Shown here one piece after another: positions 9,504-20,251 of a stretch of DNA of 64,000 nucleotides. Location of the stretch: positions 48,456 to 112,455 of the forward strand of contig CACMMU010000002.1 in assembly GCA_902614835.1 (NCBI GenBank). Reading direction: 5' to 3'. A model generated the notes under the pieces. The model made no database searches. It saw only the letters and a list, made by a program, of their open reading frames with translations, and was not told the origin of the DNA. Every line of letters begins with the position of its first letter. Positions within the stretch are counted from its first letter, which is position 1. Source of the DNA: an uncultured Pelagibacteraceae bacterium (GTDB taxonomy: Bacteria; Pseudomonadota; Alphaproteobacteria; Pelagibacterales; Pelagibacteraceae). Position numbers and translations under genes: made by a program.

Positions 9504-10516
9504 TGTTAGAGGCAAAAAACTTAGAAAAGCAAATACTGTTAAAAAAAATTGATAATCAAACTTTAAATATAAAGATTTTTGACAACAAACTTCTCTTAGC
9601 AATTGTAGGAGAATTTAATAGTAATTTATCTGATTTAGAAAAGTTAACAAATACAAAGCTTTTTTTTAGAGGAAATTCTATAACTGCTAAAGGAGATGAA
9701 GATTCGATCTTAAAAGTTTCTGAGTCTTTTAAATTTTTAGTTAATAAATTTCTAATTACCAATTCGATTGAAAATAGTGATATAATTTATTCAATAAAAA
9801 ATAGTATGTCTAATACTGAGCAAAATAATAAAAACAATATAAGACCTTTAGGTCAAATTATAAAGACTCCAAAAAAATCAGTTATACCCAGATCAAGAAA
9901 GCAGGCTGAATATTTGGAAGCATTAATTAACGAAAAGATAATCGTATCCTTAGGACCTGCTGGAACTGGTAAAAGCTATTTGGCAGTATCAGTTGGAGTC
10001 AAAATGTTAATGGAAAAGAAAGTGGAGAGAGTAATATTATCAAGACCAGCTGTAGAGGCTGGAGAAAGACTTGGTTTTTTACCTGGAGACATGAAAGATA
10101 AAGTAGACCCATATCTTAGACCTCTTTATGACGCATTATATGATTTGTTTGGATACGAGAAAATTCAGAAAAAAATTGAGACAGGGGAAATAGAAATAGC
10201 TCCATTAGCATTTATGCGTGGAAGAACTTTAAAAAATTCTTTTGCTATATTAGACGAGGCTCAAAATGCCTCTTTAACACAAATCAAAATGTTTCTTACG
10301 AGAATTGGAGAAAACTCAAAGTTGGTTGTTAACGGAGACCCTTCCCAAATAGATTTAATTAATAAAAACGATTCTGGTTTATTAAAAACAAAAAAGATTT
10401 TGGAAGATGTTGAGGAGATAAAGTTTGTAGAATTTGATCATAACGATGTTGCACGACATCCACTAGTTTCAAAAATAGTCAAAGCTTATCAAAAAAAAAT
10501 TGATGATAAAAATTGA
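9503..10516 (+). CDS. phoH: PhoH-like ATPase
   Basis: Cytoplasmic P-loop ATPase, probably acting in RNA metabolism with its neighbour YbeY. The N-terminal ~110 residues form a KH-like region (ITAKGDEDSILK). The PhoH domain follows with Walker A LGPAGTGKSYLA near residue 152 and Walker B FAILDEAQNAS near 248. The 337 residues are normal. It overlaps the miaB stop by one base and the ybeY start by 14. The phoH-ybeY-lnt order is conserved in Alphaproteobacteria; the corC/ybeX gene often found between ybeY and lnt is missing here. Confidence 0.94.
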   Translation: MLEAKNLEKQILLKKIDNQTLNIKIFDNKLLLAIVGEFNSNLSDLEKLTNTKLFFRGNSITAKGDEDSILKVSESFKFLVNKFLITNSIENSDIIYSIKNSMSNTEQNNKNNIRPLGQIIKTPKKSVIPRSRKQAEYLEALINEKIIVSLGPAGTGKSYLAVSVGVKMLMEKKVERVILSRPAVEAGERLGFLPGDMKDKVDPYLRPLYDALYDLFGYEKIQKKIETGEIEIAPLAFMRGRTLKNSFAILDEAQNASLTQIKMFLTRIGENSKLVVNGDPSQIDLINKNDSGLLKTKKILEDVEEIKFVEFDHNDVARHPLVSKIVKAYQKKIDDKN

Positions 10517-10973
10517 TGTTCTCATTAATGAAAAAAAGTGGAAAAAATATATTACCAATCCTCAAAATTATTTAAAAAATAAAATAAATAAAATAAAAGG
10601 TTTAATTCCCGTACTAAAGAATAAAAAAGTAGTTTTCTCTGTCTTATTGACCGGAAATTATCAGATAAAAAATTTAAATAAAAAATTTAGAAATAAAAAT
10701 AAAACTACAGATGTTTTATCATTTCCTTTTTATCATGAGTGTGAATTAAGAAAAAAAATAAAAAAAAATAATGATATTTACTTAGGAGATGTAATTTTAA
10801 ATTATTATAAAATTAAAAAAGTGAAAAAAGAAGATTTTATTTATGAATTCAATAAACTATGGGTACATGGTCTCTTGCATTTAATCGGACATAAGCATTA
10901 TAAAAATAAGGATTTTAAAAAAATGAATAAATTAGAAATTAAAATAATAAATAAAATTCAAAATATAAAATGA
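10503..10973 (+). CDS. ybeY: Endoribonuclease YbeY (rRNA maturation factor)
   Basis: Zinc metalloribonuclease for 16S rRNA 3' end maturation and ribosome quality control. The signature HGLLHLIGHKH near residues 119-129 carries the three zinc histidines, and the conserved KTTDVLSFPF is upstream. The 156 residues are typical. The ATG at 10503 is preferred to the TTG three bases earlier. The protein is unusually rich in lysine and asparagine, as expected from the extreme AT content. It overlaps phoH by 14 bases and lnt by 4 (ATGA). Confidence 0.93.
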   Translation: MIKIDVLINEKKWKKYITNPQNYLKNKINKIKGLIPVLKNKKVVFSVLLTGNYQIKNLNKKFRNKNKTTDVLSFPFYHECELRKKIKKNNDIYLGDVILNYYKIKKVKKEDFIYEFNKLWVHGLLHLIGHKHYKNKDFKKMNKLEIKIINKIQNIK

Positions 10974-12544
10974 TAAATTATTTTAATAAAAGAATATTCA
11001 TCTTGCTTGTCTTCCCTATAATATTAGGAGGTCTGTCAGTCTTAAGCTTTCAACCATTTAATTTATTCTTTATAAATTTTTTTTCATTACCATCTCTTTT
11101 CTGGTTAATATTATATGTAAAAAAGAAATCCAAAAGTATTTATCGAAAAAAACCTTTTACAAAAAATTTATTTTTATTAGGAACCTCCTTTGGTTTTGGC
11201 TTTTTTTTCTTTGGTCTTTATTGGATTATTTATTCTATGACCTTTGATGAAGCATTCAGGATTTTTATACCTTTTGGTCTTATCTTAATACCCATTTTTC
11301 TATCATTGTTTTTTTCTATACCAATCACACTCGCCGGATATTTAATTGATGAAAAAATATCATCAATTTTTTTAATTAGTTTTTTTTTTGGTTTAAGTGA
11401 TTTTGGACGAAGTGTAATTCTTACTGGTTTTCCGTGGAATCTATGGATTTATAGTTTATCTTATAATGTTGAAAGTTTACAGTTTATTAATATTCTAGGT
11501 TTCTTTTCATATAACTTAATTTTCATAACTATTTTCTTTTTTCCAGCAATTCTGTTTTTTAAAAATTCTAAAAAGTATTTTATTTTGGGTTCATTATTAA
11601 CTTTAGCTTTATCCAACTACTTCTACGGCTCTTATAAAATAAATTCTTCAGAAAAAAATCTATATAATAATTTAGATAAAAAAATAAATTTTAAAATTGT
11701 TACCGCAGGATTAAGTTTATTTGAATTTAGTGACCCACTTAATGTATCCTCAAGATTAATAAGATTGAGTGAACCACAAAAAGAAAAAAAAACTATATTT
11801 GTTTGGCCTGAAGGTACTTTTATGTCTGAAAACTTTTCTGTAATTAAAAATAATAAGGAAATTGTTTCCTTATTTAAAAAAAATTTCTCCAATAATCACC
11901 TGATAATTTTGGGTGTAAATACAATTAAAAAAAATAATCAAAAAGACAGATATTTTAACAGCATGATAATAGTTGATAACAATTTAAATATAATTGCTCA
12001 ATATGATAAAAAAAAACTTGTGCCATTTGGAGAGTTCCTTCCACTAGAAAAATTAATGAATAAGCTTGGAATGAAAAAAATTACACCTGGGTATACATCT
12101 TTTTCAACAGGAAAAAGGAATTCACTATTACAATTTAAATTTAATACAAATGAAATAAAAATATTACCACTTATATGTTATGAGATAATTTTCCCAAATT
12201 TAATAGAGGGTGGCGATAGTAAATATAACTTCATAGTCAATATTTCTGAAGACGCTTGGTTCGGTGAGAGCATAGGTCCTTATCAACACTTCTCAAAAGC
12301 AATTTTTAGGTCTATTGAGTCTAGGAGGTTTGTTGTTAGGTCTGCAAATAAGGGAAAAAGTGTATTTATAGATCCTAATGGAAAAGTTATTAAAGCTCTA
12401 AAACCTAGCGAAGCCGGAAACATTGAGCTTGAAATACCGTTGATTGAACCCACAAACAGCCAATATAAAAAAAGTTTGATATTTTTCTCGCTTTTAATTA
12501 CATATATTTTCACATTTTTTGTATTACGAAAATTTAAAATTTAA
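10970..12544 (+). CDS. lnt: Apolipoprotein N-acyltransferase
   Basis: Inner-membrane enzyme adding the third acyl chain to lipoproteins. The N-terminal half has several transmembrane helices. The C-terminal half is a nitrilase fold with the catalytic triad in VWPEGTF (Glu), [11 protein letters not shown] (Lys) and [10 protein letters not shown] (Cys). A final helix follows near residues 500-518. The 524 residues are standard. The gene overlaps ybeY (ATGA) and shares one base with the metK start (TAATG), which argues for translational coupling. At least one lipoprotein substrate candidate is in the window, at 54.6 kb. Confidence 0.95.
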   Translation: MINYFNKRIFILLVFPIILGGLSVLSFQPFNLFFINFFSLPSLFWLILYVKKKSKSIYRKKPFTKNLFLLGTSFGFGFFFFGLYWIIYSMTFDEAFRIFIPFGLILIPIFLSLFFSIPITLAGYLIDEKISSIFLISFFFGLSDFGRSVILTGFPWNLWIYSLSYNVESLQFINILGFFSYNLIFITIFFFPAILFFKNSKKYFILGSLLTLALSNYFYGSYKINSSEKNLYNNLDKKINFKIVTAGLSLFEFSDPLNVSSRLIRLSEPQKEKKTIFVWPEGTFMSENFSVIKNNKEIVSLFKKNFSNNHLIILGVNTIKKNNQKDRYFNSMIIVDNNLNIIAQYDKKKLVPFGEFLPLEKLMNKLGMKKITPGYTSFSTGKRNSLLQFKFNTNEIKILPLICYEIIFPNLIEGGDSKYNFIVNISEDAWFGESIGPYQHFSKAIFRSIESRRFVVRSANKGKSVFIDPNGKVIKALKPSEAGNIELEIPLIEPTNSQYKKSLIFFSLLITYIFTFFVLRKFKI

Positions 12545-13707
12545 TGAAATCTAATAATTATTTTTTTACTAGCGAGTCAGTTTCTGAGGGCCATCCTGAT
12601 AAAGTTTGCGACCGGATTTCAGATATGGTTGTTGATACCTATATATCTAAAGATCCATATTCTAGAGTTGCATGTGAAACCCTTACTACAACTAACAAAG
12701 TAGTTTTGGCGGGAGAAACAAGAGGACCTGATATAAAAAAAGATCATTTAATAGAAAAAGTTAGAAATTGTATTAAGGACATAGGTTATGAGCAGAAAGG
12801 TTTTCATTGGAAAAATTGTGATGTAGACGTTCATCTTCACTCTCAATCTTCTGATATTGCCATGGGAGTAGATTCAAAAGGAAATAAGGACGAGGGAGCA
12901 GGCGACCAGGGTATAATGTTTGGTTATGCCTGTGATGAGACGGAAGTTTTGATGCCAGCCCCGATTTACTATTCACATAAAATTTTAGAATTGATGGCAA
13001 TAGATAGAAAAAAAGGTGTTGCTAACAAATTAGAACCAGACTCAAAGAGCCAAGTTACAATGAAATATGAGAATGGAAAACCGACGAAAATAACATCAGT
13101 AGTAATTTCCACTCAGCATTCATCAGACGTAAACCAGTCTCAGGTAAAAGAAATTGTAAGACCATATTTAGAAAAAGCAGTTCCAAAAAATCTACTTTCA
13201 GAATTAAAAGAAGAAGAATTTTATGTAAATCCAACTGGACAATTTATAATTGGTGGTCCTGATGGGGATACAGGACTTACAGGAAGAAAAATTATAGTAG
13301 ATACTTATGGTGGAGCAGCACCACATGGAGGGGGAGCTTTTTCAGGAAAGGATCCAAGTAAAGTTGATAGATCTGCAGCTTATGCAGCCAGATATGTTGC
13401 AAAAAATATTGTGGCCTCTCAAATTGCCAAAAGATGTCTAATACAATTATCATACGCAATTGGGGTTTCAAAGCCATTATCGATTTATGTAGATCTTTTT
13501 GATGGCGATGATGAAAAAGCCAAACATGTAGAAAAGTTGATCAAAGATAATTTTGATTTGAGCCCAAGAGGAATAAGAGAAATGTTATCTTTGAATAAGC
13601 CAATATATGAGTGCACAGCAGCCTATGGACATTTTGGAAGAAAACCTGATAACAAAGGCAGTTTTTCTTGGGAAAAAACTGACAAAAGTCAAATTTTTAA
13701 AAAGTAA
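12544..13707 (+). CDS. metK: S-adenosylmethionine synthase
   Basis: Makes S-adenosylmethionine from methionine and ATP. Signature segments are [18 protein letters not shown] near residues 10-27, the flexible-loop region [12 protein letters not shown] near 117-128, and [18 protein letters not shown] near 260-277. The 387 residues are normal. The start overlaps the lnt stop, leaving no room for a SAM riboswitch before it. A strong hairpin with a U tract follows the gene. The window also encodes ahcY, which recycles S-adenosylhomocysteine, and the SAM-using enzymes MiaB and UbiE. Confidence 0.97.
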   Translation: MKSNNYFFTSESVSEGHPDKVCDRISDMVVDTYISKDPYSRVACETLTTTNKVVLAGETRGPDIKKDHLIEKVRNCIKDIGYEQKGFHWKNCDVDVHLHSQSSDIAMGVDSKGNKDEGAGDQGIMFGYACDETEVLMPAPIYYSHKILELMAIDRKKGVANKLEPDSKSQVTMKYENGKPTKITSVVISTQHSSDVNQSQVKEIVRPYLEKAVPKNLLSELKEEEFYVNPTGQFIIGGPDGDTGLTGRKIIVDTYGGAAPHGGGAFSGKDPSKVDRSAAYAARYVAKNIVASQIAKRCLIQLSYAIGVSKPLSIYVDLFDGDDEKAKHVEKLIKDNFDLSPRGIREMLSLNKPIYECTAAYGHFGRKPDNKGSFSWEKTDKSQIFKK

Positions 13708-13710
13708 TTC

Positions 13711-13739
13711 TTGAAAATCATAAAAATTTAAATTATTAC
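13711..13739 (+). promoter_or_regulatory. Candidate nusA operon promoter
   Basis: TTGAAA at 13711-13716, a 17-base spacer and TATTAC at 13734-13739. The match to sigma-70 consensus is partial (5/6 and 4/6). If real, transcription would start near 13746 and run through the hairpin at 13763-13789 before nusA, making that hairpin a leader attenuator. If not, the operon depends on read-through from metK. Confidence 0.35.
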
Positions 13740-13762
13740 TTAGTTAAGTTACCTAAAAATAC

Positions 13763-13789
13763 AAAATGGGCTTTTGCCCATTTTTTTTT
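13763..13789 (+). terminator. Intrinsic terminator after metK / possible attenuator of the nusA operon
   Basis: Perfect 9-base-pair stem AAAATGGGC / GCCCATTTT with a TTTT loop, continuing into a nine-T tract. This is the clearest rho-independent terminator in the window. It ends only 18 bases before the nusA ATG, with the nusA ribosome site AAAGGA at 13796-13800 in between. No promoter can fit downstream of it, so nusA transcripts must read through it. Confidence 0.85.
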
Positions 13790-13807
13790 AGGCGAAAGGA
13801 AAATATT

Positions 13808-15361
13808 ATGTTGAATAGAGGCCTGGATAAACAAGAGCTTTTAAGAGTTGTTGACTCTGTAGCAAATGAAAAATCTATAGATAAAGAGCTAATATTAAAT
13901 TCTATGGAAACAGCAATTCAAAGAGCAGCATACAGCAAGTTTGGATCAGAAAATGAAATTGAAGCACAAATAGACAGAAAAAGTGGAAGTATTAAAATTC
14001 ATAAAGTTTTAACTATCGTAGAAAAAGTCGAAGATCCAGCTAAAGAGATAACTTTAAAAGGAGCAAATTTAATTGATAAAAAAAATGAAAACCTAAAAGT
14101 AGGTGATAAAATTTATGAAGAGTTGCCACAAGTTGATTTTGGAAGAATAGCAGCACAAAGCGCCAAACAAGTTATTTCACAAAGAGTAAGAGAAGCAGAA
14201 AAAAGTAGGCAGTATGAGGATTTCAAAGATAAAAAAGGTCAAATTTTAAGTGGGGTTATAAAAAGACAAGAGTACAGCAACGTAATCGTTGATTTAGGTA
14301 GAGCTGAGGGAATTATCAGAAAAGAAGAATTAATACAAAGAGAGATTCTTAAAAACGGTGATAGAGTAAAAGCTTATTGTTTTGATGTAAAAGAGGACGC
14401 AAAAGGACACCAAATATTTCTGTCAAGAGCCCACCCACAATTTTTAGCAAAATTATTTTTTCAGGAGGTTCCTGAAATTTACGAGGGGATAATTGAAATC
14501 AAATCAGTTTCTAGAGATCCAGGAAGTAGAGCAAAAATTTTGGTTTCCTCAAAAGACTCATCATTAGATCCTGTTGGAGCTTGTGTAGGTATGAGAGGAA
14601 GTCGAGTTCAAACAGTAGTTAATGAACTGCAAGGAGAAAAGATAGATATTATTAAATGGACAGAAGATTTACCTACTTTAGTGGCAGAGTCCCTTTCACC
14701 TGCGGAAATTCAAAAAGTTTTGATCGACGAACAGAATAAGAGAATGGAAGTTATCTTAACTGAAGAAAATCTTAGCAAGGCAATTGGAAGAAGAGGACAA
14801 AATGTAAGGCTTGCCTCTAAATTAATAGGATATGAAATTGATATTTTGACGGACAAAGAAGACTCGGAAAGAAGACAGATCGAGTTTAAGGAAAAAACAG
14901 AAAATTTCGTTAAAAATTTAGAGGTTGATGAAACCTTAGGACAACTTCTTGTGTCAGAAAATTTTCAAAGTGTAGAAGAAATTGCACAGTGCAAACCGGA
15001 TGATATTCATAAAATTGAAGGAATAGATGAAACAACTGCTAAAGAACTGATATCTAGAGCAGCAGAAAGTATAGAAAAAGAAAAAATTGAAGTATCTAAA
15101 AAGCTTAAAGATCTTGGAGTTGAAGATGCTCTGCTTAATTTAGATGGGATGACCCAAGGTATGCTTGTTGTTTTGGGTGAAAAAAATATTAAAAAACTCA
15201 TAGATTTTGCTGAACTTTCATCAGATGAGTTAATTGGAGGTTTCGATGAAATTAAGGGAAAAAGAATAAGAATAAATGGCTATCTAGAAGACTTTGCATT
15301 GTCAAAAGAAGAAGCAGATAACTTAATAATGGGAGCTAGAAAAATTGTTTTTAAAGATTAA
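13808..15361 (+). CDS. nusA: Transcription termination/antitermination protein NusA
   Basis: Binds RNA polymerase and modulates pausing, termination and antitermination. Order of domains: N-terminal polymerase-binding region, S1 domain (GVIKRQEYSNVIVDLGRAEG near 145), two KH domains (GACVGMRGSRVQ and KAIGRRGQNVRLA), and C-terminal helix-hairpin-helix repeats typical of proteobacterial NusA. The ATG at 13808, preceded by AAAGGA, gives 517 residues. A longer frame from 13766 runs through the terminator and is rejected. rimP, which normally precedes nusA, is absent, and infB follows after 5 bases with no ylxR. Confidence 0.96.
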   Translation: MLNRGLDKQELLRVVDSVANEKSIDKELILNSMETAIQRAAYSKFGSENEIEAQIDRKSGSIKIHKVLTIVEKVEDPAKEITLKGANLIDKKNENLKVGDKIYEELPQVDFGRIAAQSAKQVISQRVREAEKSRQYEDFKDKKGQILSGVIKRQEYSNVIVDLGRAEGIIRKEELIQREILKNGDRVKAYCFDVKEDAKGHQIFLSRAHPQFLAKLFFQEVPEIYEGIIEIKSVSRDPGSRAKILVSSKDSSLDPVGACVGMRGSRVQTVVNELQGEKIDIIKWTEDLPTLVAESLSPAEIQKVLIDEQNKRMEVILTEENLSKAIGRRGQNVRLASKLIGYEIDILTDKEDSERRQIEFKEKTENFVKNLEVDETLGQLLVSENFQSVEEIAQCKPDDIHKIEGIDETTAKELISRAAESIEKEKIEVSKKLKDLGVEDALLNLDGMTQGMLVVLGEKNIKKLIDFAELSSDELIGGFDEIKGKRIRINGYLEDFALSKEEADNLIMGARKIVFKD

Positions 15362-15366
15362 TTATT

Positions 15367-17565
15367 ATGGAGAAAGATAAAAATAAAAAGAAAACACTAA
15401 CAATCTCTGGAGGCTTTACAAAAAGAATGCCACCTGAAATAGGGAAAAAGCCTGAAAAAAAACCATTTAATATATATAAAAAAAACCCCCAAGGCAGCTT
15501 TTTTAAAAAGTCTAGTCAAAATTTTATAAAACCAGTAGATAAGCCAGTAAGAAAAAATTTTTCTAGAAAATTTGCTGAACAGCAAGCAACAAAAAGATTT
15601 ATTCATCCTGAAAAGAAAGAATCTTTTAAACCAAGGGCTAAAACTCAGGATAAAAGCAGAAATACGGATTCAAAAAGAGAGCTTAAGCTAACAATATCAA
15701 GAGCTATGAATGTAGAAGAGTTCGAAATTAAACAAAGAAGTCTTGCTTCGGTGAAAAGGGCGAGACAAAAAGAAAAAAAATTAAAAAAAGACGATGTTAA
15801 GAAAGAATTCAAAAAAGTTATAAGAGACGTTAATATACCAGATAAAATTACTATACAGGAATTATCAAATAGGATGGCAGAGCAATCGAGCAGTATAATT
15901 AAATTTTTATTAAATATGGGGGTTCAGGCAACGATAAACCACACTATTGATAAGGATACAGCTGAATATATTGTTAAAGAATTTGGTCACAATCCAGTTT
16001 TAGAAAAAGTACCAGCTGTTAATCTTCAAGAGAGTAAGAAAGTAGATGAAAAAGATCTTAAGTCTCGTCCACCAATAGTCACTGTCATGGGGCATGTAGA
16101 TCATGGAAAAACATCTTTATTAGATGCTTTAAGAAGTGCAGATGTAGTTTCAGGAGAACATGGAGGTATCACTCAACATATTGGTGCCTATCAAGTTGCT
16201 GCAACCAAAAATAAGTTAATAACTTTTATAGATACCCCAGGCCACGCAGCATTTACTGAAATGAGAGCTAGGGGATCAAAAATAACAGATATTGTGGTTT
16301 TGGTAATAGCAGCTGATGATGGAGTAAAACCTCAAACTATTGAGGCAATTCAACATTCAAAGGCAGCGAAAGTTCCAATAATTGTCGCAATAAATAAGTG
16401 TGATTTGCCAAATCCAAATATTGAAAAAATAAAAAATGAACTTATGCGTTTTGAACTTATAGCAGAAAGTTTGAGCGGAGATACTTTATTCGTCGAGGTT
16501 TCAGCAAAAGCAAAAAAAAATTTAGATAAATTAAAAGAAACTATTATTCTTCAGGCAGATCTTTTAGATTTAAAAGCAACGAAAACTGGAAATGCGAAAG
16601 GTGTAGTATTAGAAGCCAAAATTGACAAAGGGAAAGGACCGGTTGCCACGATTTTAGTAACAAGTGGAGAGTTAAAAAAAGGTGATTTTTTTATTTGTGG
16701 TAATACTTACGGAAAAATAAGAGCAATGATAGATCATAGCGGTAAAATAATTGAGAGCGCATATCCCTCATCACCTGTAGAAATTTTAGGTCTTAATGAA
16801 AAAGCAAGAGCTGGTGATGAATTTTTAGTTGCTGAAAATGAAAATGAGGCAAAAAAAATAAGCGATTTTAAAAAATCCGGGGTTATCAAGAATCAAGCGA
16901 CCATTTCTCAAAATAAAACAAATATTTTTGATAAAGCCAATACAAAAAAAGAATTGAATATAATATTAAAATCTGATGTTCAAGGTTCTAGCGAGGCATT
17001 AAAAACCGCTCTAGATAAAATTGACCATCCAGAAGTGAAACCCAAGATAATTCTATCCGATATTGGCATGATTAATGAGACTGACGTATCTCTCGCCAAA
17101 GCATCAGAGGCAATTATTATTGGTTATAATATAAAACCAAACCGAGAAGCAAAAAAATCAGCAGAAAATCATAAAGTGAGAATTGAATTCTTTAATATTA
17201 TTTATAAAGCTATTGAATTTGTAGAAAATAATCTTTCAGGCTTATTAGAACCTGAGAGAAAAGAAAAAATAGAAGGAATGGCAGAAATATTAAAAATATT
17301 TAAGCTATCAAAGTCTGGAAAAGTTGCTGGTTCAAAAGTTACCGAAGGCGAAATAAGAAACAATTCCAAAGCAAGAATTTTAAGAGACGGGAAGGTAGTA
17401 CATGATGGAAGTATATCAAGTATCTTTAGAGAAAAAAACGCAGTTAAAGAGGTAAAAATTGGACTTGAATGTGGAATTTCATTTAAAAATTTTGCCGATT
17501 TTAAAGAGAAGGATATAATCGAGTCATATTCGGTAGATGTAAAAAGAAGAGAAATACATGATTAA
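15367..17565 (+). CDS. infB: Translation initiation factor IF-2
   Basis: GTPase that brings initiator tRNA to the 30S subunit. The N-terminal ~230 residues are highly basic and variable, shorter than in many Proteobacteria. The G domain begins near residue 238: [17 protein letters not shown] (G1), [15 protein letters not shown] (G3) and NKCDLP (G4). Domains II-IV follow, with [17 protein letters not shown] and a C-terminal beta barrel. The 732 residues are at the low end for Alphaproteobacteria. It overlaps rbfA by 8 bases. Confidence 0.97.
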   Translation: MEKDKNKKKTLTISGGFTKRMPPEIGKKPEKKPFNIYKKNPQGSFFKKSSQNFIKPVDKPVRKNFSRKFAEQQATKRFIHPEKKESFKPRAKTQDKSRNTDSKRELKLTISRAMNVEEFEIKQRSLASVKRARQKEKKLKKDDVKKEFKKVIRDVNIPDKITIQELSNRMAEQSSSIIKFLLNMGVQATINHTIDKDTAEYIVKEFGHNPVLEKVPAVNLQESKKVDEKDLKSRPPIVTVMGHVDHGKTSLLDALRSADVVSGEHGGITQHIGAYQVAATKNKLITFIDTPGHAAFTEMRARGSKITDIVVLVIAADDGVKPQTIEAIQHSKAAKVPIIVAINKCDLPNPNIEKIKNELMRFELIAESLSGDTLFVEVSAKAKKNLDKLKETIILQADLLDLKATKTGNAKGVVLEAKIDKGKGPVATILVTSGELKKGDFFICGNTYGKIRAMIDHSGKIIESAYPSSPVEILGLNEKARAGDEFLVAENENEAKKISDFKKSGVIKNQATISQNKTNIFDKANTKKELNIILKSDVQGSSEALKTALDKIDHPEVKPKIILSDIGMINETDVSLAKASEAIIIGYNIKPNREAKKSAENHKVRIEFFNIIYKAIEFVENNLSGLLEPERKEKIEGMAEILKIFKLSKSGKVAGSKVTEGEIRNNSKARILRDGKVVHDGSISSIFREKNAVKEVKIGLECGISFKNFADFKEKDIIESYSVDVKRREIHD

Positions 17566-17950
17566 AAACTCTATTAATTTTGGGCCAAACCACCGAAAAC
17601 TAAGAGTGGGTGAACTGATAAAACAAAATCTTGGTCAGATTTTTTTAAGAAACGAAGCAAAAATACCCTCTTTAAAGACAAACTTAATAACAATCACTGA
17701 GGTCAAAATGAGCTCAGATTTAAAATCAGCTAGAGCATATATAATACCTTTAGGCGGTAAAGAGATAGATAAGACCGTTAAAACCTTGACCGAATTTTCT
17801 TATCTTGTTAGAAAGGCTTTATCAAAGAAGTTAGATATTAAGTTTCTTCCTAAGTTACATTTTGTTGGAGATAAATCCTTTGATTATGCTGAGAGAATTG
17901 AGAAATTAATAAAAAAAAATAATAATGAAAACAAAAAAAGAAGCAATTAA
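17558..17950 (+). CDS. rbfA: Ribosome-binding factor A
   Basis: Assembly factor for the 30S subunit with a KH-type fold. RKLRVGELIKQNLGQIF near the N-terminus and VKMSSDLKSARAYIIPLG in the middle are family signatures, and KFLPKLHFVGDKSFDYAERIEKLI closes the domain (quoted in part: LPKLHFVGD). The 130 residues are normal. It overlaps infB upstream and rpsO downstream (26 bases). truB, which usually lies between rbfA and rpsO, is missing. Confidence 0.94.
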   Translation: MIKNSINFGPNHRKLRVGELIKQNLGQIFLRNEAKIPSLKTNLITITEVKMSSDLKSARAYIIPLGGKEIDKTVKTLTEFSYLVRKALSKKLDIKFLPKLHFVGDKSFDYAERIEKLIKKNNNENKKRSN

Positions 17951-18182
17951 ATCTTTAGCAATAAATAGTAAAGACGTGGGATCTACACCGGTACAAATTG
18001 GTTTGTTAAGCCAAAAAATTAATAAACTTTCTGAGCACTTTAAAAAGTTTAAAAAAGACAAACATTCTTTTCGAGGACTTACAAAATCAGTAAACCAAAG
18101 AAAAAGATTACTTGCTTACTTGAGCAAACATGATCCAAAAGCATATAACGATATATTAAAAAAACTAAATTTAAGAAAATAA
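17925..18182 (+). CDS. rpsO: 30S ribosomal protein S15
   Basis: Primary 16S rRNA binding protein of the small-subunit platform. The 85 residues align with S15 throughout: [20 protein letters not shown], then [20 protein letters not shown] and a C-terminal LKKLNLRK. The N-terminus is a few residues shorter than usual. The ATG at 17925 lies inside the rbfA reading frame, and the stop shares a base with the pnp start, so the rbfA-rpsO-pnp junctions are both overlapped. Confidence 0.96.
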   Translation: MKTKKEAIKSLAINSKDVGSTPVQIGLLSQKINKLSEHFKKFKKDKHSFRGLTKSVNQRKRLLAYLSKHDPKAYNDILKKLNLRK

Positions 18183-20251
18183 TGTTTAAGCAATTCAAAG
18201 AAGAAATAGATTTTAGTGGTAAAAAACTTACTCTAGAAACTGGAAAGATAGCTCGTCAAGCTGATGGTGCAATAATTGCCACTTGGGGAGAAACAGTAGT
18301 AATCGCAACGGTTGTTGGTGCTAAAAAAGTAAATCCAGAAACAGATTATTTTCCACTATCTGTAAACTATCAAGAAAAATATTATGCTGCTGGAAAAATT
18401 CCGGGAGGTTATTTTAAAAGAGAAGCAAGACCTACTGAGGCCGAAACCTTAATATCAAGATTGATAGACAGACCAATCAGACCTTTGTTTCCTGAAGGTT
18501 TTAGAAATGAAGTTCAAGTTTTGCCCACAGTACTTTCATATGACAATGAAAATGAGGCTGACATATTGTCAATAATCGCCTCTTCCGCTGCTTTATCGAT
18601 TTCAGGATTACCCTTTAAAGGGCCGGTTGGAGCATCAAGAGTTGGATTTATAGATGGCAAGTGTATTTTAAATCCAACCAAAAAAGAGCTGGAGAATTCA
18701 AAATTAGATTTAGTTGTTGCTGGAACTAAAGATGCTGTTTTAATGGTTGAGTCAGAAGCTTCCGGTTTGACAGAAAAAGAAATGTTAGATGCAGTTAAAT
18801 TTGGTCATGAAGGTTTTGCCTCGGTAATTAAAGGAATAGAAAAATTAGCAAAAAAATGTTCAAAAGAGGAATGGACATTTGAAAAAAAGGATTACAGCAA
18901 AGTTTCTAAAAAAATAAACAAAGAACTTACCAAAGATTTAGAAAAAGCTTTCTCAGAAAAAAATAAAAAGAAAAGATCTGAATTAATTAGTTTAGCCGGA
19001 GAAAAATGCAAAGACTTATTCAAAGATGATGAAGATCATCTAGAACACGAAGTAATGTTACAGCTTAAAAATCTAGAAAAAGATATTGTTAGAACCAGAA
19101 TTTTAAAAAGTAAAAAGAGAATTGACGGAAGAGGTTTGGCAGATGTAAGGCCAATAAAATGTGAGGTTGGAATTTTACCAAGAGTTCATGGCTCAGCTTT
19201 ATTTACTAGGGGCGAAACTCAAGCTTTAGTAACAACAACTTTGGGAACATCAGATGACGAACAGAGAATTGAAAGCTTAGAAGGTCTAAGAAGAGAAAGA
19301 TTCATGTTACATTATAATTTTCCACCATTTTCTGTTGGAGAAACAGGCAGAATTGGCACAGGAAGAAGAGAAGTTGGACACGGAAAACTAGCATGGAGAG
19401 CTTTAAGCTCGTCGCTTCCAAAAAAAGAAAACTTCCCTTACACGTTAAGAATTGTGTCTGAAATAACTGAATCCAACGGGTCTTCCTCAATGGCAACAGT
19501 TTGTGGATCATCTTTAGCATTAATGGATGCTGCCGTGCCTATAGCAGAACCTGTTGCAGGAATAGCAATGGGATTAATCAAGGAAAAAGATAAGTTTTCG
19601 ATTCTATCAGATATCTTGGGAGATGAAGACCATTTAGGCGATATGGATTTTAAAGTAGCAGGAACAAAAAATGGAATTACTTCATTGCAGATGGATATAA
19701 AGATTACTGGAATCACTTTTGAGATTATGGAGCAAGCTCTTGCTCAAGCAAAAGAAGGAAGAGTCCATATTTTAGATGAAATGAATAAAACTTTGAAGTC
19801 CTCAAGAAAAGAAGTTGGAAAACATACTCCAAAAATGGAAACAATAAAGGTTGATAAAAAAGATATAGCTACTGTTATAGGTAAGGGTGGAGCCACTATA
19901 AGAGAGATAGTAGAAAAGTCAGGAGCAAAAGTGGATGTTAAGGATACCGGCGAAGTAACTGTGGCAGCTGCGAACGAAGAAACTAGAAAGATAGCCGTTC
20001 AAATGATTAATGATCTTGTAGCCAAACCTGAGATGGGAAAAACATACAAAGGAAAGGTTGTTAAAATTATGGAATTTGGAGCTTTTGTGAATTTTTTAGG
20101 AAAACAAGATGGTCTTGTTCATATTTCACAATTAGCAGCTAAAAGAGTTCAAAAAGTAACCGATGTTGTAAAAGAGGGTGATGAAGTATCGGTCAAAGTA
20201 ATCGGATTTGATAGAGGTAAAGTTAAACTCTCAATAAAAGAAGCTGTCTAA
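18182..20251 (+). CDS. pnp: Polyribonucleotide nucleotidyltransferase (PNPase)
   Basis: 3'-to-5' phosphorolytic exoribonuclease of the degradosome. Two RNase PH cores (about residues 10-230 and 310-540) are joined by a helical domain. A KH domain follows ([18 protein letters not shown] near 560) and then an S1 domain ([17 protein letters not shown] near 625). The 689 residues are typical. The [17 protein letters not shown] and [15 protein letters not shown] segments mark the catalytic halves. It ends the nusA operon and overlaps the convergent GNAT-like gene by 4 bases. Confidence 0.97.
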   Translation: MFKQFKEEIDFSGKKLTLETGKIARQADGAIIATWGETVVIATVVGAKKVNPETDYFPLSVNYQEKYYAAGKIPGGYFKREARPTEAETLISRLIDRPIRPLFPEGFRNEVQVLPTVLSYDNENEADILSIIASSAALSISGLPFKGPVGASRVGFIDGKCILNPTKKELENSKLDLVVAGTKDAVLMVESEASGLTEKEMLDAVKFGHEGFASVIKGIEKLAKKCSKEEWTFEKKDYSKVSKKINKELTKDLEKAFSEKNKKKRSELISLAGEKCKDLFKDDEDHLEHEVMLQLKNLEKDIVRTRILKSKKRIDGRGLADVRPIKCEVGILPRVHGSALFTRGETQALVTTTLGTSDDEQRIESLEGLRRERFMLHYNFPPFSVGETGRIGTGRREVGHGKLAWRALSSSLPKKENFPYTLRIVSEITESNGSSSMATVCGSSLALMDAAVPIAEPVAGIAMGLIKEKDKFSILSDILGDEDHLGDMDFKVAGTKNGITSLQMDIKITGITFEIMEQALAQAKEGRVHILDEMNKTLKSSRKEVGKHTPKMETIKVDKKDIATVIGKGGATIREIVEKSGAKVDVKDTGEVTVAAANEETRKIAVQMINDLVAKPEMGKTYKGKVVKIMEFGAFVNFLGKQDGLVHISQLAAKRVQKVTDVVKEGDEVSVKVIGFDRGKVKLSIKEAV

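Noticed and set aside
12500-12560. SAM riboswitch before metK
   Set aside because: The metK start overlaps the lnt stop, so no leader exists to hold one.
13766-13807. 14-residue N-terminal extension of NusA
   Set aside because: It is the terminator hairpin and T tract read as protein; the ATG at 13808 has a Shine-Dalgarno sequence and begins at the family's usual N-terminus.
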